From: Zea mays
Lineage: Eukaryota; Streptophyta; Magnoliopsida; Poales; Poaceae
Length of the DNA: 64,000 bases
Assembly (NCBI RefSeq): GCF_902167145.1
Contig: NC_050098.1
Coordinates: 109,902,207-109,966,206 of the forward strand
Direction: 5' to 3'
Shown here: one piece after another, positions 10,571 to 22,000 of the stretch
How positions within the stretch are numbered: the first letter of the stretch is position 1
Layout: each line of letters begins with the position of its first letter
Position numbers and translations under genes: made by a program
Notes under the pieces: generated by a model
What the model was told of the DNA's origin: nothing
Seen by the model: only the letters and a program-made list of their open reading frames with translations
Database searches by the model: none

Positions 10571-10900
10571 TGTAATGCCCCACGGTCGAGTATATAAGGC
10601 CTAGGGGGCACCCCTTCAAGACAATCGATCGAGAGAGACATTATTCATCACTTAGCCATCCACCCCGCTCTCTACGTTTTCCAGTACTAGAGAGCTCCCC
10701 TGTAATCCATCACATAAAGCATTCCAGCCAGGACGTAGGGTGTTACGCATCTCAAGGTGGCCCGAACCTTTACATCATTGTCTGCTAATTCTCGTGCGCC
10801 TAGCACGAACCATCGAGCTACAGTCGATAACACCGTCCTATTCCTAAAAAGCACCTTGGGGGGTAACCCTGGGTGAGCGGTCGGACCCGAAACACCGACA
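10571..10900 (+). repeat. Element A 3' LTR, approximate
   Basis: TATATAAGG at 10591-10599 is a good forward TATA box, followed by a GC-rich leader, ATAAAG near 10716 (possible poly(A) signal) and the terminus ACACCGACA at 10900. The left boundary is uncertain: TGTAATGCCCC at 10571 is one candidate, but no clear polypurine tract precedes it and the LTR may begin as early as about 10500. The 5' LTR is outside the window, so no comparison is possible. Confidence 0.45.
10591..10597 (+). promoter_or_regulatory. TATA box of element A LTR promoter
   Basis: TATATAA followed by GGCCTAGGGGGCACC. It would drive transcription rightwards out of the element into LTR B, or the full element from the equivalent 5' LTR. 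Confidence 0.55.
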
Positions 10901-12285
10901 GCAGTGACGTCGCCCCAATCCACGGTGAGGAAACCTCTACCGGGCTTCCACTATCCTTCTTCGCATATTGCCTTAATAAATCGGAGTTTAGGGCAGTGGG
11001 GCATGACATGAGTTTCTCCGGCAATGGCCTCCGCCGCATGATGTGCTGGCGCTGCCGCGTCTGGGCTTACCGAGGAGATGGGGGAAAGGGGGGCTGGCTA
11101 GAGCGATCGTCCGATGTGGGTTGGACGACCCAGATTAAAAGGAGGGGAAACACTCCGGTTTGTTAACCTTGACCGTTGATCCCAAACCGTGCGGCCCAGA
11201 TTGGTTTGGGCTTACCGCTTCGGTAGGTTTAGATCTTAGCCGTTAATTTAGATTTGGATGATCGAGATTGGGTCTCAACTCATTAAAACTGGGGCATTGA
11301 GTTGGGATCCAATGGCTTACATAGCGTACCGGTTCGTTTTAAATAAAATCGAATCCTGGCACTTGATTTCTAATCTGACGGCTCTAGTGACCCGATACCC
11401 CTTCGACCACACATAATTGCAAAAGAGCCCCTCGGCTTTTGCATAATCAACCTGCCATCCTTTCGAGGCCAAAATAAATTACACCCGAGCCCAGGACTTT
11501 GCATCTTAGCCCTTGTAATGTCTGGTTTTTGTGTCCACAGTCCAGGATCTTTAGAGAAATCCAGAATTAAACAGAAAATGATTTTTAACACAAAAATAAA
11601 TCTAGAAACTTGATTAATTCATATTTAATTCATGTTAACTCCAAATTAATCCATTCCATTTGCATTAAATTCATAATAATATTGTTTATCATCTACTAAC
11701 TTTTTCATGAAACATAGATTAGAAATTATACACATAGTTTCTTTTAATCCATCACTTAAAACTCCGGAAATCCATAACTTCTTCGTTCTAATTCCGATTT
11801 GGTCCATTGAAGTTGCGCTAGCTTCATATGAATATTTATTATGCAGTATCAATATTAATTATACCATATTACATAATTTTATAGTTAGATATTTATTTAA
11901 CCTATGTCTACTAGATTAACTCTTTAATCAAAGCTAACATGTCTGTAGTTATAATTTGATTAAAATATAATTAAGATTAAGATTGAGATTGAGTTATTTA
12001 TAGCATAGTCTATCATATGATGTAAACTAACCAATTTATAATATAATTTAATATTTAAACCACATAGATCTACCACAAATCATAATTCTTTAACCGTAAC
12101 TCTGCATTTAGTAGTTCTCAAACCCACGACCTCGTAGCAACGCGTAGATAATTATTATGTGATTTGTTCTTATGTTTGGTGTGATGTTAATTTTGTCTAT
12201 ACCATGTTTGTTTGTATTTCTACGACTAGCAGTGAGGTCACGAGAATCTGAAGATCATCCTGGTACCTACAATCTCAAGTCCCAG

Positions 12286-13207
12286 GCAAGTTGTGTCCTT
12301 GATCACTTCTTTTTACCCAATCATGTTCTTATTAATCATAATGGTATACATAGGTTAATTTTGATGGGACCCAATAGGTTACCTTAGTTTGGCTATCTTT
12401 ATACCTTATTTTACCACTGAATTTTTGGGTAGTACATGCTATTGCTTTATGTGGTTTTGGATATAGAGATATACATTATTCATGATCATACTTTTATTAT
12501 CAGTTTGTTTTTTACTGTTCATGATAAGATCATTATGTTAATTAGAACATGGAGAACCACCCAGGGAAACAGTGCTACCACAAGGGTGGTATGGGATGCA
12601 CTTGTCTGACTAATTAGGAAAGCTAGTGGAGGACTACCTTACCCGAAAGGGGCAAGGGCAGTAGGGGAGTGGTCAGTGTAGGGAGGCCCTTGGGTTGATT
12701 TTGCTGAGATGGCGGTCAGGCGAGGGGTCCCTGCATTGGAGCTTCCTAGAAACTGTAGCGGGTTTTCTGAAGCTAATGGAACTTTGTAAAGGCCTCGTAG
12801 TGTTACACTGCCTCGCTTCCTTGGTAGAGGTGTATGGGAAGTCGCGATCCCTTGGCAGATGGGTAACATGACTTGTGGGTAAAGATGCGCAACCTCTACA
12901 GAGTGTAAAACTGGTATATCAGCCGTGCTCACGGTCATGAGCAGTTCAGACACTCACATGATTAACTTATGGAATTAAATTCAATTTGTTATTTGCATCG
13001 CATTGGGATTTATTATTATTTTTACTTACTATTACTATGGTTTGGTATTTACTTACAAAAGCAATGCTCAGCTTTAACCATCCTCTTTGGTAAGCCTTAT
13101 ACTTCACATGAACTCTCACCATTGGCGAGTTCATGCACATTATTCCCCATAACTTGTTGAGCGATGAACTTATGTGAGCTCACTCTTGCTGTCTCACACC
13201 CCCACAG
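12286..13207 (+). other. Intron-like segment with GC donor inside LTR B
   Basis: CCCAG/GCAAGT at 12281-12291 and CCCCACAG/GT at 13207-13209 correspond to the GC-AG junctions of the D LTR mini-gene. The downstream segment from 13208 reads acidic in the D-equivalent phase (DEAHGRCCDEF). The upstream segment has a stop in that phase, so the coding potential is decayed here. Confidence 0.5.
12548..12960 (+). other. Conserved block shared by LTR B and the D LTRs
   Basis: Aligns by eye to 28070-28440: CCCAGGAAAACAGTG, AACTTTGTAAAGGC, GACTTGTGGGTAAAG, and a terminal TATATCAGCCGTGCTC with the hairpin-capable GCCGTGCTC...GAGC. Many stops and indels between copies argue against protein coding. Possibly a structured RNA or a regulatory part of the LTR intron. 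Confidence 0.6.
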
Positions 13208-13485
13208 GTCAAGAACAGGTACCGCATGATGAGGCGCATGGAAGATGCTGTGACGAGTTTGTGAGAGGTCTAGGCCGTCGTTTCGCAGTCAATTTTGGGT
13301 TGCTGGATCGTTGTCTCCATATGATGTAATTATTTATTTATTTTATATAGAACTCCTATTATATAGTAAACATGTGACATTCGTTTCTTTACCACTATTC
13401 ATCATATGTGTGAGATTTGGTCCCAGCACACCTGGTGATTATGTTCACGCCCGGGTCTTGGTGCCCCCGAAACCCGGGTGTGACA

Positions 13486-14340
13486 ACGAGCCCTAGAAAA
13501 CGTGGCGAGGCATCAGTTGCTAATGCATCCATGATGGATATGCAGCAGGTGATATGTCCAACATATAGATGCCCCTCTTAGTGGTTCCTACAATTTTTCT
13601 TTCCAATAGTAACATGCCTGGTTTCGTGAAAACAAATTATTACGTAATTAACAACTCAGTGCAGTGAGAAGGCTTTTGAGTTAGAGGTAATCTTCTTCTT
13701 GAACTTGTACTGTGATTCCATGGAACTCAAATATCTTGAAATAGTATTTTAACAATTGTTTGTGTTTTTTGGGATAGTTAAAGTCAGTTGATAATCGTGT
13801 CCTCCAAGAGCAGCTACTACAGAAGGTCCTCTCTCTCTATTTTTATTTTCAATTTAAATTCTTCAATATGACAAAAGTTTGGTAAAAAAAACCATGGTAA
13901 TTGCAGAATGTGGAAATCAACGATTTACAAGAAAAAGTTTTTCGCGTTGAGCAATAACTCTCAGCAGTGGATATATCCTCTGAGAAGGAAGCTGATTGTG
14001 CACATCAGGAGATTATTGATTTGAAATCTAAACTTCAGTTCAAGGTTCTTTTACTGATAATGTTCTTTCACTTAATGTTCTTTCACTTCAGTTCAAACTT
14101 GTGCAGTGCATATTCTTCAACATACAATATTTATGGTTTGGTTACTGACCTTTCACCAAATTTTCTATTGTGTCCTTCCTGTAATTCTACTTGATAGAAA
14201 TAGCATGCATGTTCATTGGATGGCTATATGCAAACTACTTGTGTTTTATGCTTTCCTTGTTGACATTTAAGCCAACTAACTTTGATAATGTACTTTTGTA
14301 GGAAGCTAAAATTAAAAAGATGAAATATGAGCATCTGTCG
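13486..14340 (+). pseudogene. Kinesin-like (KIN-7-type) gene fragment, four exons
   Basis: Four in-phase exon-like pieces with GT-AG borders: 13486 to about 13549 (SPRKRGEASVANASMMDMQQ), 13778-13825 (LKSVDNRVLQEQLLQK), 13907-14044 (NVEINDLQEKVFRVEQ, then DISSEKEADCAHQEI) and 14302-14340 (EAKIKKMKYEHLS). The phrases resemble the post-motor coiled-coil region of plant KIN-7 kinesins; the motor domain is absent. Exon 3 has an in-frame TAA after FRVEQ, so it is not functional. It begins directly at the end of LTR B and lies upstream of a Helitron-like 3' end in the same orientation, which suggests gene capture. The kinesin assignment is recognition from short coils, moderately sure. Confidence 0.7.
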
Positions 14341-14524
14341 GTATAATTTGATTTGCATGTATAATGTCTTCATGCTTTACTTGCCCTTTTATGAAATGTG
14401 GCGACCGGTCCTCTTTTCTTTCTTTTATGTATCTATTCTGTAGTAGAATGATTGGAGTAGACTATCAGTATGGTGCTGATTTTATATAAATAATAATAAT
14501 TGTTGCTACTTTATGGTCAAATTA

Positions 14525-14796
14525 GGGTCCGTTTGTATCAGCTTATAGATTATATAATCTTGATTATAATCTAAATTATATAATCCAGATTATAATTTAG
14601 ACAGATTATAATCTACATGTAGTTGTTTGGTAGTCTAGATTATACAAATAATCTCAAATAAGCTACTCTTGAGGTATCATAATCTGGGCTTTAGATTATA
14701 TAATCTGAACTTATAATCTAGATGTTTGTTACCTGTTGGATTATTTGCGCTGTATTATATAATCTGGAGAGATTATAATCTGAAACAAACAGGGCC
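14525..14796 (+). mobile_element. MITE, 272 bp, with TTATAATCT inner palindromes
   Basis: Imperfect terminal inverted repeats: GGGTCCGTTTGTATCAG on the left and, reverse complemented, GGCCCTGTTTGTTTCAG on the right. TA flanks both sides (TTA at 14522, TAG at 14797). The interior is full of GATTATATAATCT and AGATTATAATCT motifs. Tourist/PIF-Harbinger-like by its ends, but the target duplication is degraded. It sits in sequence following the last kinesin exon. Confidence 0.7.
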
Positions 14797-15049
14797 TAGT
14801 AGGATAATAATTTAGTCCCTAGAACAAAATGTAATGGTATGGCTGATCAATGAAAAAAGGGGATGTGAAATAAAGATTATAGAAGTCTTAGCAAAATTTT
14901 TAAGGAGAATTGGGTGTCATGTGTGTCTGGTTGCAAAAAATGACCACGTTTTGCTTCGTGCTCGCTTGCGCGTTGTGGTGGTGCAACGTATTTACGCCTA
15001 GAAGAAGCAGGTGGCAGCGAAGGCGCTGCAGGGTAGCGCCAAGTTATGT

Positions 15050-15098
15050 TCCTTGTTTTCATAATTGTTGCCGTTACAATGCACAGGCACCGTACTAG
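15050..15098 (+). mobile_element. Helitron-like 3' terminus
   Basis: A GTTGCCGTTACAATGCAC segment followed by AGGCACCGTACTAG and T. It closely resembles the hairpin plus CTAG end of many grass Helitrons (GTTGCAACGCACGGGCA...CTAG). It lies downstream of the kinesin exons in the expected orientation. The 5' TC end was not found and may lie left of LTR B or element A. Confidence 0.5.
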
Positions 15099-15445
15099 TA
15101 TAGATATATGATGCTACCGTGGCTTCACCCTACACGCTGACACTTTGGGCTCGCTCCCACGCCCCGCCTCGGCACTGTACCCTGTGGGTCCCACATCCAG
15201 CGGTCGTGCAATGCTCTCTCAGCTACTGCCCTGTGAACCTAGCTACTGCGTCTGCCCAGCACCTGACCCCGCCCGCATAACTACCACACCACGTATAAAA
15301 GTAGTGCAGAGCAAGCACTCAAACCCACGCCCTTGCTTCAGAAATTTGAGACTAATCATCAGACCACATGTATCTTAGTGTTTATAAATAAACAATAATT
15401 ATATTTGAATAAATATCTCGATACCTATTTATATGATATATAAAA

Positions 15446-15475
15446 ACCATAGAAAATCACGGGCAACTGGCTAGT
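15446..15475 (+). mobile_element. Second Helitron-like 3' terminus
   Basis: CACGGGCAACTGGCTAGT resembles another grass Helitron end. The sequence 15100-15445 before it is unrecognised: GC-rich to about 15300, with GTATAAAAG at 15293, then AT-rich. No ORF of interest. Confidence 0.35.
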
Positions 15476-16024
15476 TTAGTAATTAGTCTTGGTTGAGACA
15501 CTACTTGATAGTCCTTTCGCTAGTTTAACTTGTTGGGAATTTGAGAAATGAATGGATGAGTTTACTGTAGTCATAGAGAGAAAAAATTGTCGCAGACTCC
15601 TAACGCAATGCGGCGACGCGCTGAGTGTGTGTTCGTTAGATGAATGTAGTCATAGTGTATAGTGTACTAGTTCTTATATTATATGTTATATGTGTGTATT
15701 TTTTTCAATCTCACGAACTAATGATTGATCATTAATATATTCTATATAGGATTTCAAAGTCAGAATTTTTGCCTTGAACTCTTATTTTACTTCGGCACCA
15801 AGTGGGTAAAATGTCAAGATAAGATATTTTTGAATGGAGTATTGTCTGCTACATAAATTTTTGAGAATATCGTAGAGGTGGATTGTTATCCTATTGTCGC
15901 TTTTGCATATTGAATCTCAGTGACTGTTTCATTTACCGAAAAAACTTTTTAAAAACAAAAATTATTGAAAACTATTTGTGATCAACAATCGTGTTTTTAA
16001 AAAACTATATATATATTACATACA
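15476..16024. other. Unrecognised AT-rich sequence
   Basis: No coding region, no clear repeat. It may be the interior of the hAT-like element that ends at 16093. Confidence 0.4.
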
Positions 16025-16093
16025 TATATAGAGATGAGAGGGGCCTCTAAATTAGCTTTGGCTCAGGGCCCCTAAATATCAGGACCGGCCCTG
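16025..16093 (+). mobile_element. hAT-like transposon terminus
   Basis: Ends CAGGACCGGCCCTG (16080-16093), the reverse complement of the CAGGGCCGGTCCTG ends seen in a plant hAT group. Preceded by GGGGCCTCTAAATTAG and CAGGGCCCCTAAAT. The opposite end and the 8-bp duplication were not found. Confidence 0.45.
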
Positions 16094-16154
16094 CATAGTT
16101 GGTATTGGTATAGACAGGAAATACATATTACATTCATGGTTTACAAATTATGTA

Positions 16155-16315
16155 CTCCCTCTGTCCTAATATACTAGTCGTTTTAGACTCTTATTTTTGT
16201 TGTCTATATTCAAATTGATAACAATAAACCTAGACACATATATAAAACACATACATCAAATATGATATGGAACTATTAACACTCTAAAACGAATACTATT
16301 TTAGGACAGAGGAAG
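16155..16315 (+). mobile_element. Stowaway MITE, 161 bp
   Basis: Starts CTCCCTCTGTCCTAATATAC and ends TTTTAGGACAGAGGAAG, which are inverted repeats of the classic Stowaway CTCCCTCCGT type. Flanked on each side by TA (16153-16154 and 16316-16317). Confidence 0.9.
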
Positions 16316-16404
16316 TATGTTACTCCTTTGTTCAATAAACCGAATTGTGTGCATACTCTCGTTTATGTTTGAGTGTGTTTATATACTTGTTCTTAAACAC
16401 TTGG

Positions 16405-17048
16405 TGTTGGGGGCCTTTCTTGGCCGAAAGTTCTTAAAAAATTAATTTGACAATCGCCTCTAGGTCCGTTTCAGACATAACAGGGCAAATTTACGAAGAA
16501 TACCTTCGTCTGGAACAATGTGCGGCTGATAATCACGCAAGCACAAAGACAAAGCATTAAGCTTCGGCTCTGTACTGTGAACATTATCAACAAAGGCAGG
16601 AGACGAAATCTTTAAGGCTTGCTCAACACGGCTATAAGGGAAATGACAATGCCCTTAATTGATTTTGTAGTTCATGTGTATAGGACTGAGGATATGACTG
16701 TTATTTTTACGAAGTTATTTCCTGCCACTATAAATAGATGTGCAAGATTTTTTGGAAGCATAGATTGGAATTGTTATGCCTTCGAAGCTGTGATTTTTCC
16801 ACCCTTGGTATTGCTGCTTTTGCTTACAAATATATATCTGTAATCATTTATAGGAAGGAGTAGCAATAAAGAAAACATAGCCATGATTGTTTTCTTCACA
16901 TATATTTATCATGTTCTAAGGTACTTTACTTTTGTAATCTGCTTCATTTAATCCATCCTTTGAACAGATTAAAGGACGAAGGTCATCTGTCATTTATTGT
17001 GTTGCCCTATTCTAGTCTCTCTTTAGGAATCAAAACAGATGACCAACA
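16405..17048 (+). repeat. 5' LTR of truncated gypsy element F
   Basis: Begins TGTTGGGGGCC and ends GACCAACA, 644 bp, with 5-bp inverted ends. TATAAATAG at 16730 is the likely promoter box. A primer-binding site, TGGCGCCACC, starts at 17050, two bases after the end, complementary to a tRNA ending GGCGCCA. No second copy exists in the window, so the element is broken or its 3' part is lost. The flanking 5 bp are CTTGG. Confidence 0.78.
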
Positions 17049-18600
17049 TTGGCGCCACCTCTAGTGGATCCACGACCAAAAAACATCTTTGCCATGCCTC
17101 CAAAGAAATCAGCACCTACTGGTTTTGTTCTTACTTACATAGACCATAATCGAAATGAAGAAGAGCTCCTTCTCCAAGCACGAAACCAGAAGAGGAAGGT
17201 CATGGACCCCCAACTCAAGATGATCTCGACAAAGAGATCCATGATCTTGAAGCTATTCATCAATAAGTTGAGGAAGCGCAAGGAGAAAATGCTTTGAGTC
17301 TCTTAGCTATAGAAGCATATTGACGAAGCATCAGAACAATTGCGTCACATAATGCAACAAAATGAACAACCCAAAGAGCCACATCACCAGGGAAACCTCC
17401 GCCATGAAGAACACAATTATGATGATTACCTATACGATGATACTTCTCCCTTGGCACTAGAGTTGCAAGCCATGCCATGGCCTCCACTATACATGCCTCC
17501 TCAGCTGCCAACATATGATGGTTTATCAGACCCGAAGCAGATTATGATGATCTACGAAGCTACAATATCATTGTATGGCGACAATTCAGCGGTGATGGCA
17601 AAGTCTTTTGCCATGGAAATCAGAAATATAACTCAAACTTGGTATTCTTCTCTTCGGCCAGGCAATGTCACATCTTGGCATAAGCTTAAGGATATGCTTC
17701 TTACCAGCATTCAGGGCTTTCAGACGAAGCCAATTATGCAGCAAGCTCTATTCCAATGCACATAAGAGCATGATGAATATCTTTAGCCCTATGTCCGAAG
17801 GTTTCTTTGGCTCCAGGCTCAAGGACCAAGTGTACCAAATGACATTGTCATTGAAGCAATGATCAAGAGGCTTCATCCAGGTGCAGTAGCTCAATACTTT
17901 GCTATAAATTCTCCCAATTCATTAGAGATGCTACTACATAAAATGGATGAATACATCAGGGTGGACAATGATTTTCACTAGCGAAAGGAAGAAACACAAA
18001 GGTATATAGAGACATTTAGGGGCTTCAGAGGAAGGTTTCATCCTAGGCATGTCCAAAGCATCAAGGACAACAAAGCCACCAACAATATTCATCGTAAATG
18101 CCAGGAACACAACAACAACCATTGCATGGCAACTTTTGCCCACTAGCCCGAGAGAGGAGGGAGTGGAGGCCTAAGCTTCGATGGAAGATTCAACAACAAT
18201 GCTCAGCCAAAGAAGTTGTATTGCGTTTTCTGTGGAGAAAACAAAGGCCACACCATGAAGACTTGTCAAATAACCATATAGAAATAGAAATAGCTTGTTG
18301 TTGCATAGACAAGTCAACTGAAGGAGGTCTTTCATAGATCTTCATACAACTCCCCATACTCCAACAAGAAACTTAGCACCAAGGGCCGAAGCCACAACCT
18401 TCAGGCTCCATTGCTTCAACTAGCCCCTCACCTAGTCACTAGGAAATTCCACTACCATTCACCCTAGGGCCCCCACCATATGAGCAAGTGCCTGCAGGCC
18501 ACTCTTAGTTTCCAATACAAAACATGCTTTAGTGGGACAGAAGGGAGCCTTCTCAAGCTCGTATGGTGAACAATGATGTTCCTGAGTCCAAGCACATATA
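17049..18600 (+). pseudogene. Element F gag remnant with zinc knuckle
   Basis: Retrotransposon gag, decayed by stops and frameshifts. The capsid-like part at 17340-17765 includes LPTYDGLSDP, an alanine-rich helix and W-Y-S-S-L-R-P-G-N-V-T-S-W, typical of gypsy gag. It continues with IEAMIKRLHPG and a Q/N/H-rich region. A nucleocapsid knuckle at 18222-18266 reads C-V-F-C-G-E-N-K-G-H-T-M-K-T-C, with five residues between the second cysteine and histidine instead of the usual four. No protease or pol follows; the sequence becomes unrecognisable near 18600. Confidence 0.7.
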
Positions 18601-19077
18601 TTAGGGCTCGAGGGGCGGGTCTAAGGAGCCAAAGTAGTGCAAAAGAGCCAAAAATATTTTGTTTTTTCTTGTTTCTCTACCTGTTTTTAGTTTACCTTCA
18701 TTGCAATGAAAAATATGGGCATACTCCCTTCGCAACTTTGTAAATGTAACTCTAAGGTTACACCTTTGAGTGTAACGAAAACTAAAAGGATCCCAAAGAC
18801 CTTCATACAAAGGTAGGATCATACACCTAGTAAATGTAGGATTATGGGAGGCTATGCTAGCGCAAAACAAATTTTTTGACCCCATAAAACCAAGATGTAC
18901 TACTTTTATAAGTCATGAAATTACCCCTAGACGCATAGGACAGCGAAAGACATCTCGATGTAGATAAACGCGTCGAGGAGTGTCGTGCAGTCGTCGAAGC
19001 CCTTCATGTCCTCGCACGGTTTGTCCTAGTGCTCAAGATGCAGCACCTCCGAGGTATCCACACATATAGGGAGGAAT
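18601..19077. other. Unassigned sequence, partly an old LTR remnant
   Basis: No ORF worth reporting. 18700-18790 has TTACACCTTTGAGTGTAACG-type short repeats. From about 18900 the sequence seems continuous with 23064-23604 once LTR C is removed. Confidence 0.4.
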
Positions 19078-22000
19078 TGTCACGGAACCTCCCAAGGTAT
19101 TAGGCCCACCTATAGTTGTCCTTGTCCTGAAGACCTCGAACAATCATGTAGATGCGCATAATCACTCGACAAGTTCAGTCATCTGTATCATCATTATATC
19201 ACCCAAGAGCGCTTCACCCATCATGCAGACATTATAGACATAATCGGAGTAAGAATAAGCGGAAGGATTACAATAACATAATTTACATTCATATATAAAA
19301 TATAGAGAGTGTATTTATTACAACACTGGGTGTCTGAGTGCATAACATATTATTACATATCAGGGAGGTAAAACATCCTCCCACCAACAAGTTCATTGAT
19401 TTGCTGCCTCCTTTGGCACCACCTTCGAGCAGAAACAACAAAACTCGGCTGTTTTATCATCTACAACAACATGGGTTCGAAAACCCTGAGTACGGAGTGT
19501 ACTTTCGCAAGTCTTACCCGACAAAGGAAAAGACTCTTAAGGATATGCTGGCTTGTGGGATTCAAGGTAAAGCTTATCAAGAATCAATGACCCTGTTTGT
19601 AGAAATGCTTACTAACAGTGGATCCTTAAAAATCCAGTTTTATTATCAGGTTAAGTCATTACCTATATCTAGAGTTCTTTCTATCCTAGTTCAGGCACTT
19701 AGCCTATGCTAGCCGTCTTTTATCAACTCTTCACTTTACTGGATTGCTACGTGTAAGGCAATGACCAAGTCTTCATGTTCGAGAAGTAACGGCGATCCGA
19801 ATAGATTAATACCCAGCTGGGGATCTCCAACCACACGACATATGTAGCACTTAACCCTTGCCTATGTCAACTCGCCACCGGGTTTCTCAAGACCAGAACG
19901 GGTTCATGCCAACCGATAGCACAAATACACCATCGTCCAGCCTCTTGCCACGGAGGGTACACGCTACTCTCGCCATCTCTCCACTCCCATTGCATTGTGG
20001 CCTTTCTGGTATTGGTTCGACCAAGGCAAAGCTTACCCATGACGAGGCATGTGTCTAGTTAAAAGGTCCTCGATCAGCAAGCCTACATCGATATAGTCAT
20101 TAATCGACTCAGACGGAGACACTACACTGAGACTTCCTTCTCGTGCAAGTCACCCGCCCGGTCTCGTCTTTATCATTTACAACCCAAAATTTGGTACCTG
20201 ACAGAGGTACATCTTTTTAGATGTTGAACCCATCATGGCCATGATGGATTCACCATCAAGTCTTTTCTTTGAAAACTTCCCATCCCATACGAAGCATCAC
20301 CTTTTATTTAAAACAAAACATTTTGTTTTCTAAAGCAAGACTATGCATCAGAAAACGTTTTTAAGTAAAACATGTATCAAGGAATGGTAATCAGTTCCAA
20401 GGAAGGGAATGCAACAATTGTTTAGCACACAACTCCTATCACCTAATGCATCATCTCAAGTGATAAAGAGTTTAAAACAACAAGGAAAGGGGTAAATGCA
20501 CTAGGGCTTGACTTGTGTTGTAGAAGGATCAGGGTCTGTCCCATAGATACCAATGTAGAAGTTGTTGTCGACAGGTGGAATTTCAGCAACCTCTTCTTCG
20601 ACTACCACTTCTTCTTTGTTTTCTATACATATCAATACATATACATGAATGCTTATGTGATGCTATGAAGATGCAGTTATAATGGAAACACACTAAGTTG
20701 TATCTTGAATACAACTTTCCTTCACGGTACCCACTAGACACTAGAGTTTCCTAGGTTAGTACTCTATTAGGGTTAGGCACTTATATCCTAGAAAGCTAGC
20801 GTCTTAGGTTTGGGACCAAACGATGTCCAAAGCATGTAAAACTTTACCCAAGGGCTTTAATCATCAAACTAAGCTTACCCAAAAAGTTTTATTATTTTTG
20901 GAGCTACCAAATTAACTCTAAAATTCTAAAAGGGTAGGTTTAGGCATCTTTGAATGCAAAATAAATTCAGGTTTGGACTAAAAATCTTGGACCTATTTGT
21001 ATTAAATACTAGATGAATTTAGGAGTCTAGAAAAATTAGTTTCATAATTTTACCATTTTTCTAGAATTTCCTATAAATTTCTAAGCCTGGCAGAAAAAAG
21101 AAAAAAAGGAAAAGGATGAATAGTTTTGGGCTCAATTCAACCGAACCGGCCCACGAACAGGGAAAACCGCGCCCATGTGCACCCACATTGGAAAACTTGT
21201 GCAAAGACCCTCGGTGATTTGAATAACCAGAAAAGAATCCCTAGCACTATTCCTTTGTCTCACTGACGTTTGCACTAAGACCCCTAGACTTCTATTTCTT
21301 CACTGGATAAGTCCCTGGCGACGATGCGTTCACCCACCAGCTATCTCTTCACCGGAATCCATCCTAAACGACAACGACCGCCCAAGCTAAGCATCAGATT
21401 ACCATCCCCGAGCCCAGGCGAGTCTAGTCCATGCCCTAATTGAACTAATCCGGCCCTAGATTCTCCTACCCATGACGACGGCAAACACCGAGGATGAACC
21501 GATGCGTTCCCGACGATTAAGTGTAGTCTAGCTCAATTGGTTGAGCCGACAAGCATCACAAGCGTGCGAGTGTGCTGAAACACGGATAAGGAGGGCGAGA
21601 GTGGACCTAGAGATGGCTGGCCACGGCGCGGCGTCACACGGTGGCGCGGACGACCGATTTGGGGGAAGAACTAAATTAGGGCGCTACGGTGGCTAATCGG
21701 AGGCGGGAGTGGGTGCTCTGGGTTCGTGATAAGCTAACGAAGCTGTCTGTGCAATCAATTTATAGCAGCTGGCCACGGTTGTCTCGAATTTGAAGGAGAT
21801 TTGGATCACGGTGGTGACCGGATGTTGCACTGGTGAGCTTGTCGTGGCATTCAACGACACTATGACTCAAGGGCGGTAACTCTTAGCTTGCCACGGCTTC
21901 GAGTACGTGGTGAAAAGACTACGGCATGGCGCAATCGCGGTGAATGACGATCTCCACGGCGACGACCGTCTGGCCATGTCGCTGCGCAAGTGGGTACGGC

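Larger units (their letters stand above)
1..10900 (+). mobile_element. Element A: Tat-lineage Ty3/gypsy retrotransposon, Grande-like, 5'-truncated by window edge
   Basis: One forward frame (codons starting at positions 2 mod 3) runs from the first bases to 4774 and encodes gag remainder, protease, reverse transcriptase, RNase H, a second archaeal-type RNase H and integrase, in gypsy order. The double RNase H marks the Tat lineage. About 6 kb separate integrase from the 3' LTR. This span holds two tandem arrays and two antisense genes, the layout described for maize Grande. The 5' LTR and N-terminal gag lie outside the window. The right end is taken at ACACCGACA (10900), with predicted target duplication GCAGT at 10901-10905. 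The Grande name is recognition, not a search. Confidence 0.85.
10906..13485 (+). mobile_element. LTR B: 3' part of an old Del/Tekay-type LTR, interrupted by element A
   Basis: Ends in CCCGGGTGTGACA at 13485, the same terminus as the D LTRs. Its second half matches the D LTR layout: an exon-like acidic segment with AG/GCAAGT donor at 12285/12286, a conserved block at 12548-12960, and a CCCCCACAG acceptor at 13207. The left end is not a TG start, so element A probably inserted into this LTR. The first 600 bp (10906-11500) contain GC-rich and TTGACCGTTGATC-type sequence; 11560-12160 is AT-rich. No internal region or PBS follows, so it is a solo or truncated LTR. Confidence 0.65.

Noticed and set aside
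15145..15378. 77-residue frame between the two Helitron-like ends
   Set aside because: No recognisable domain, codon pattern or splice context; GC-rich chance ORF.
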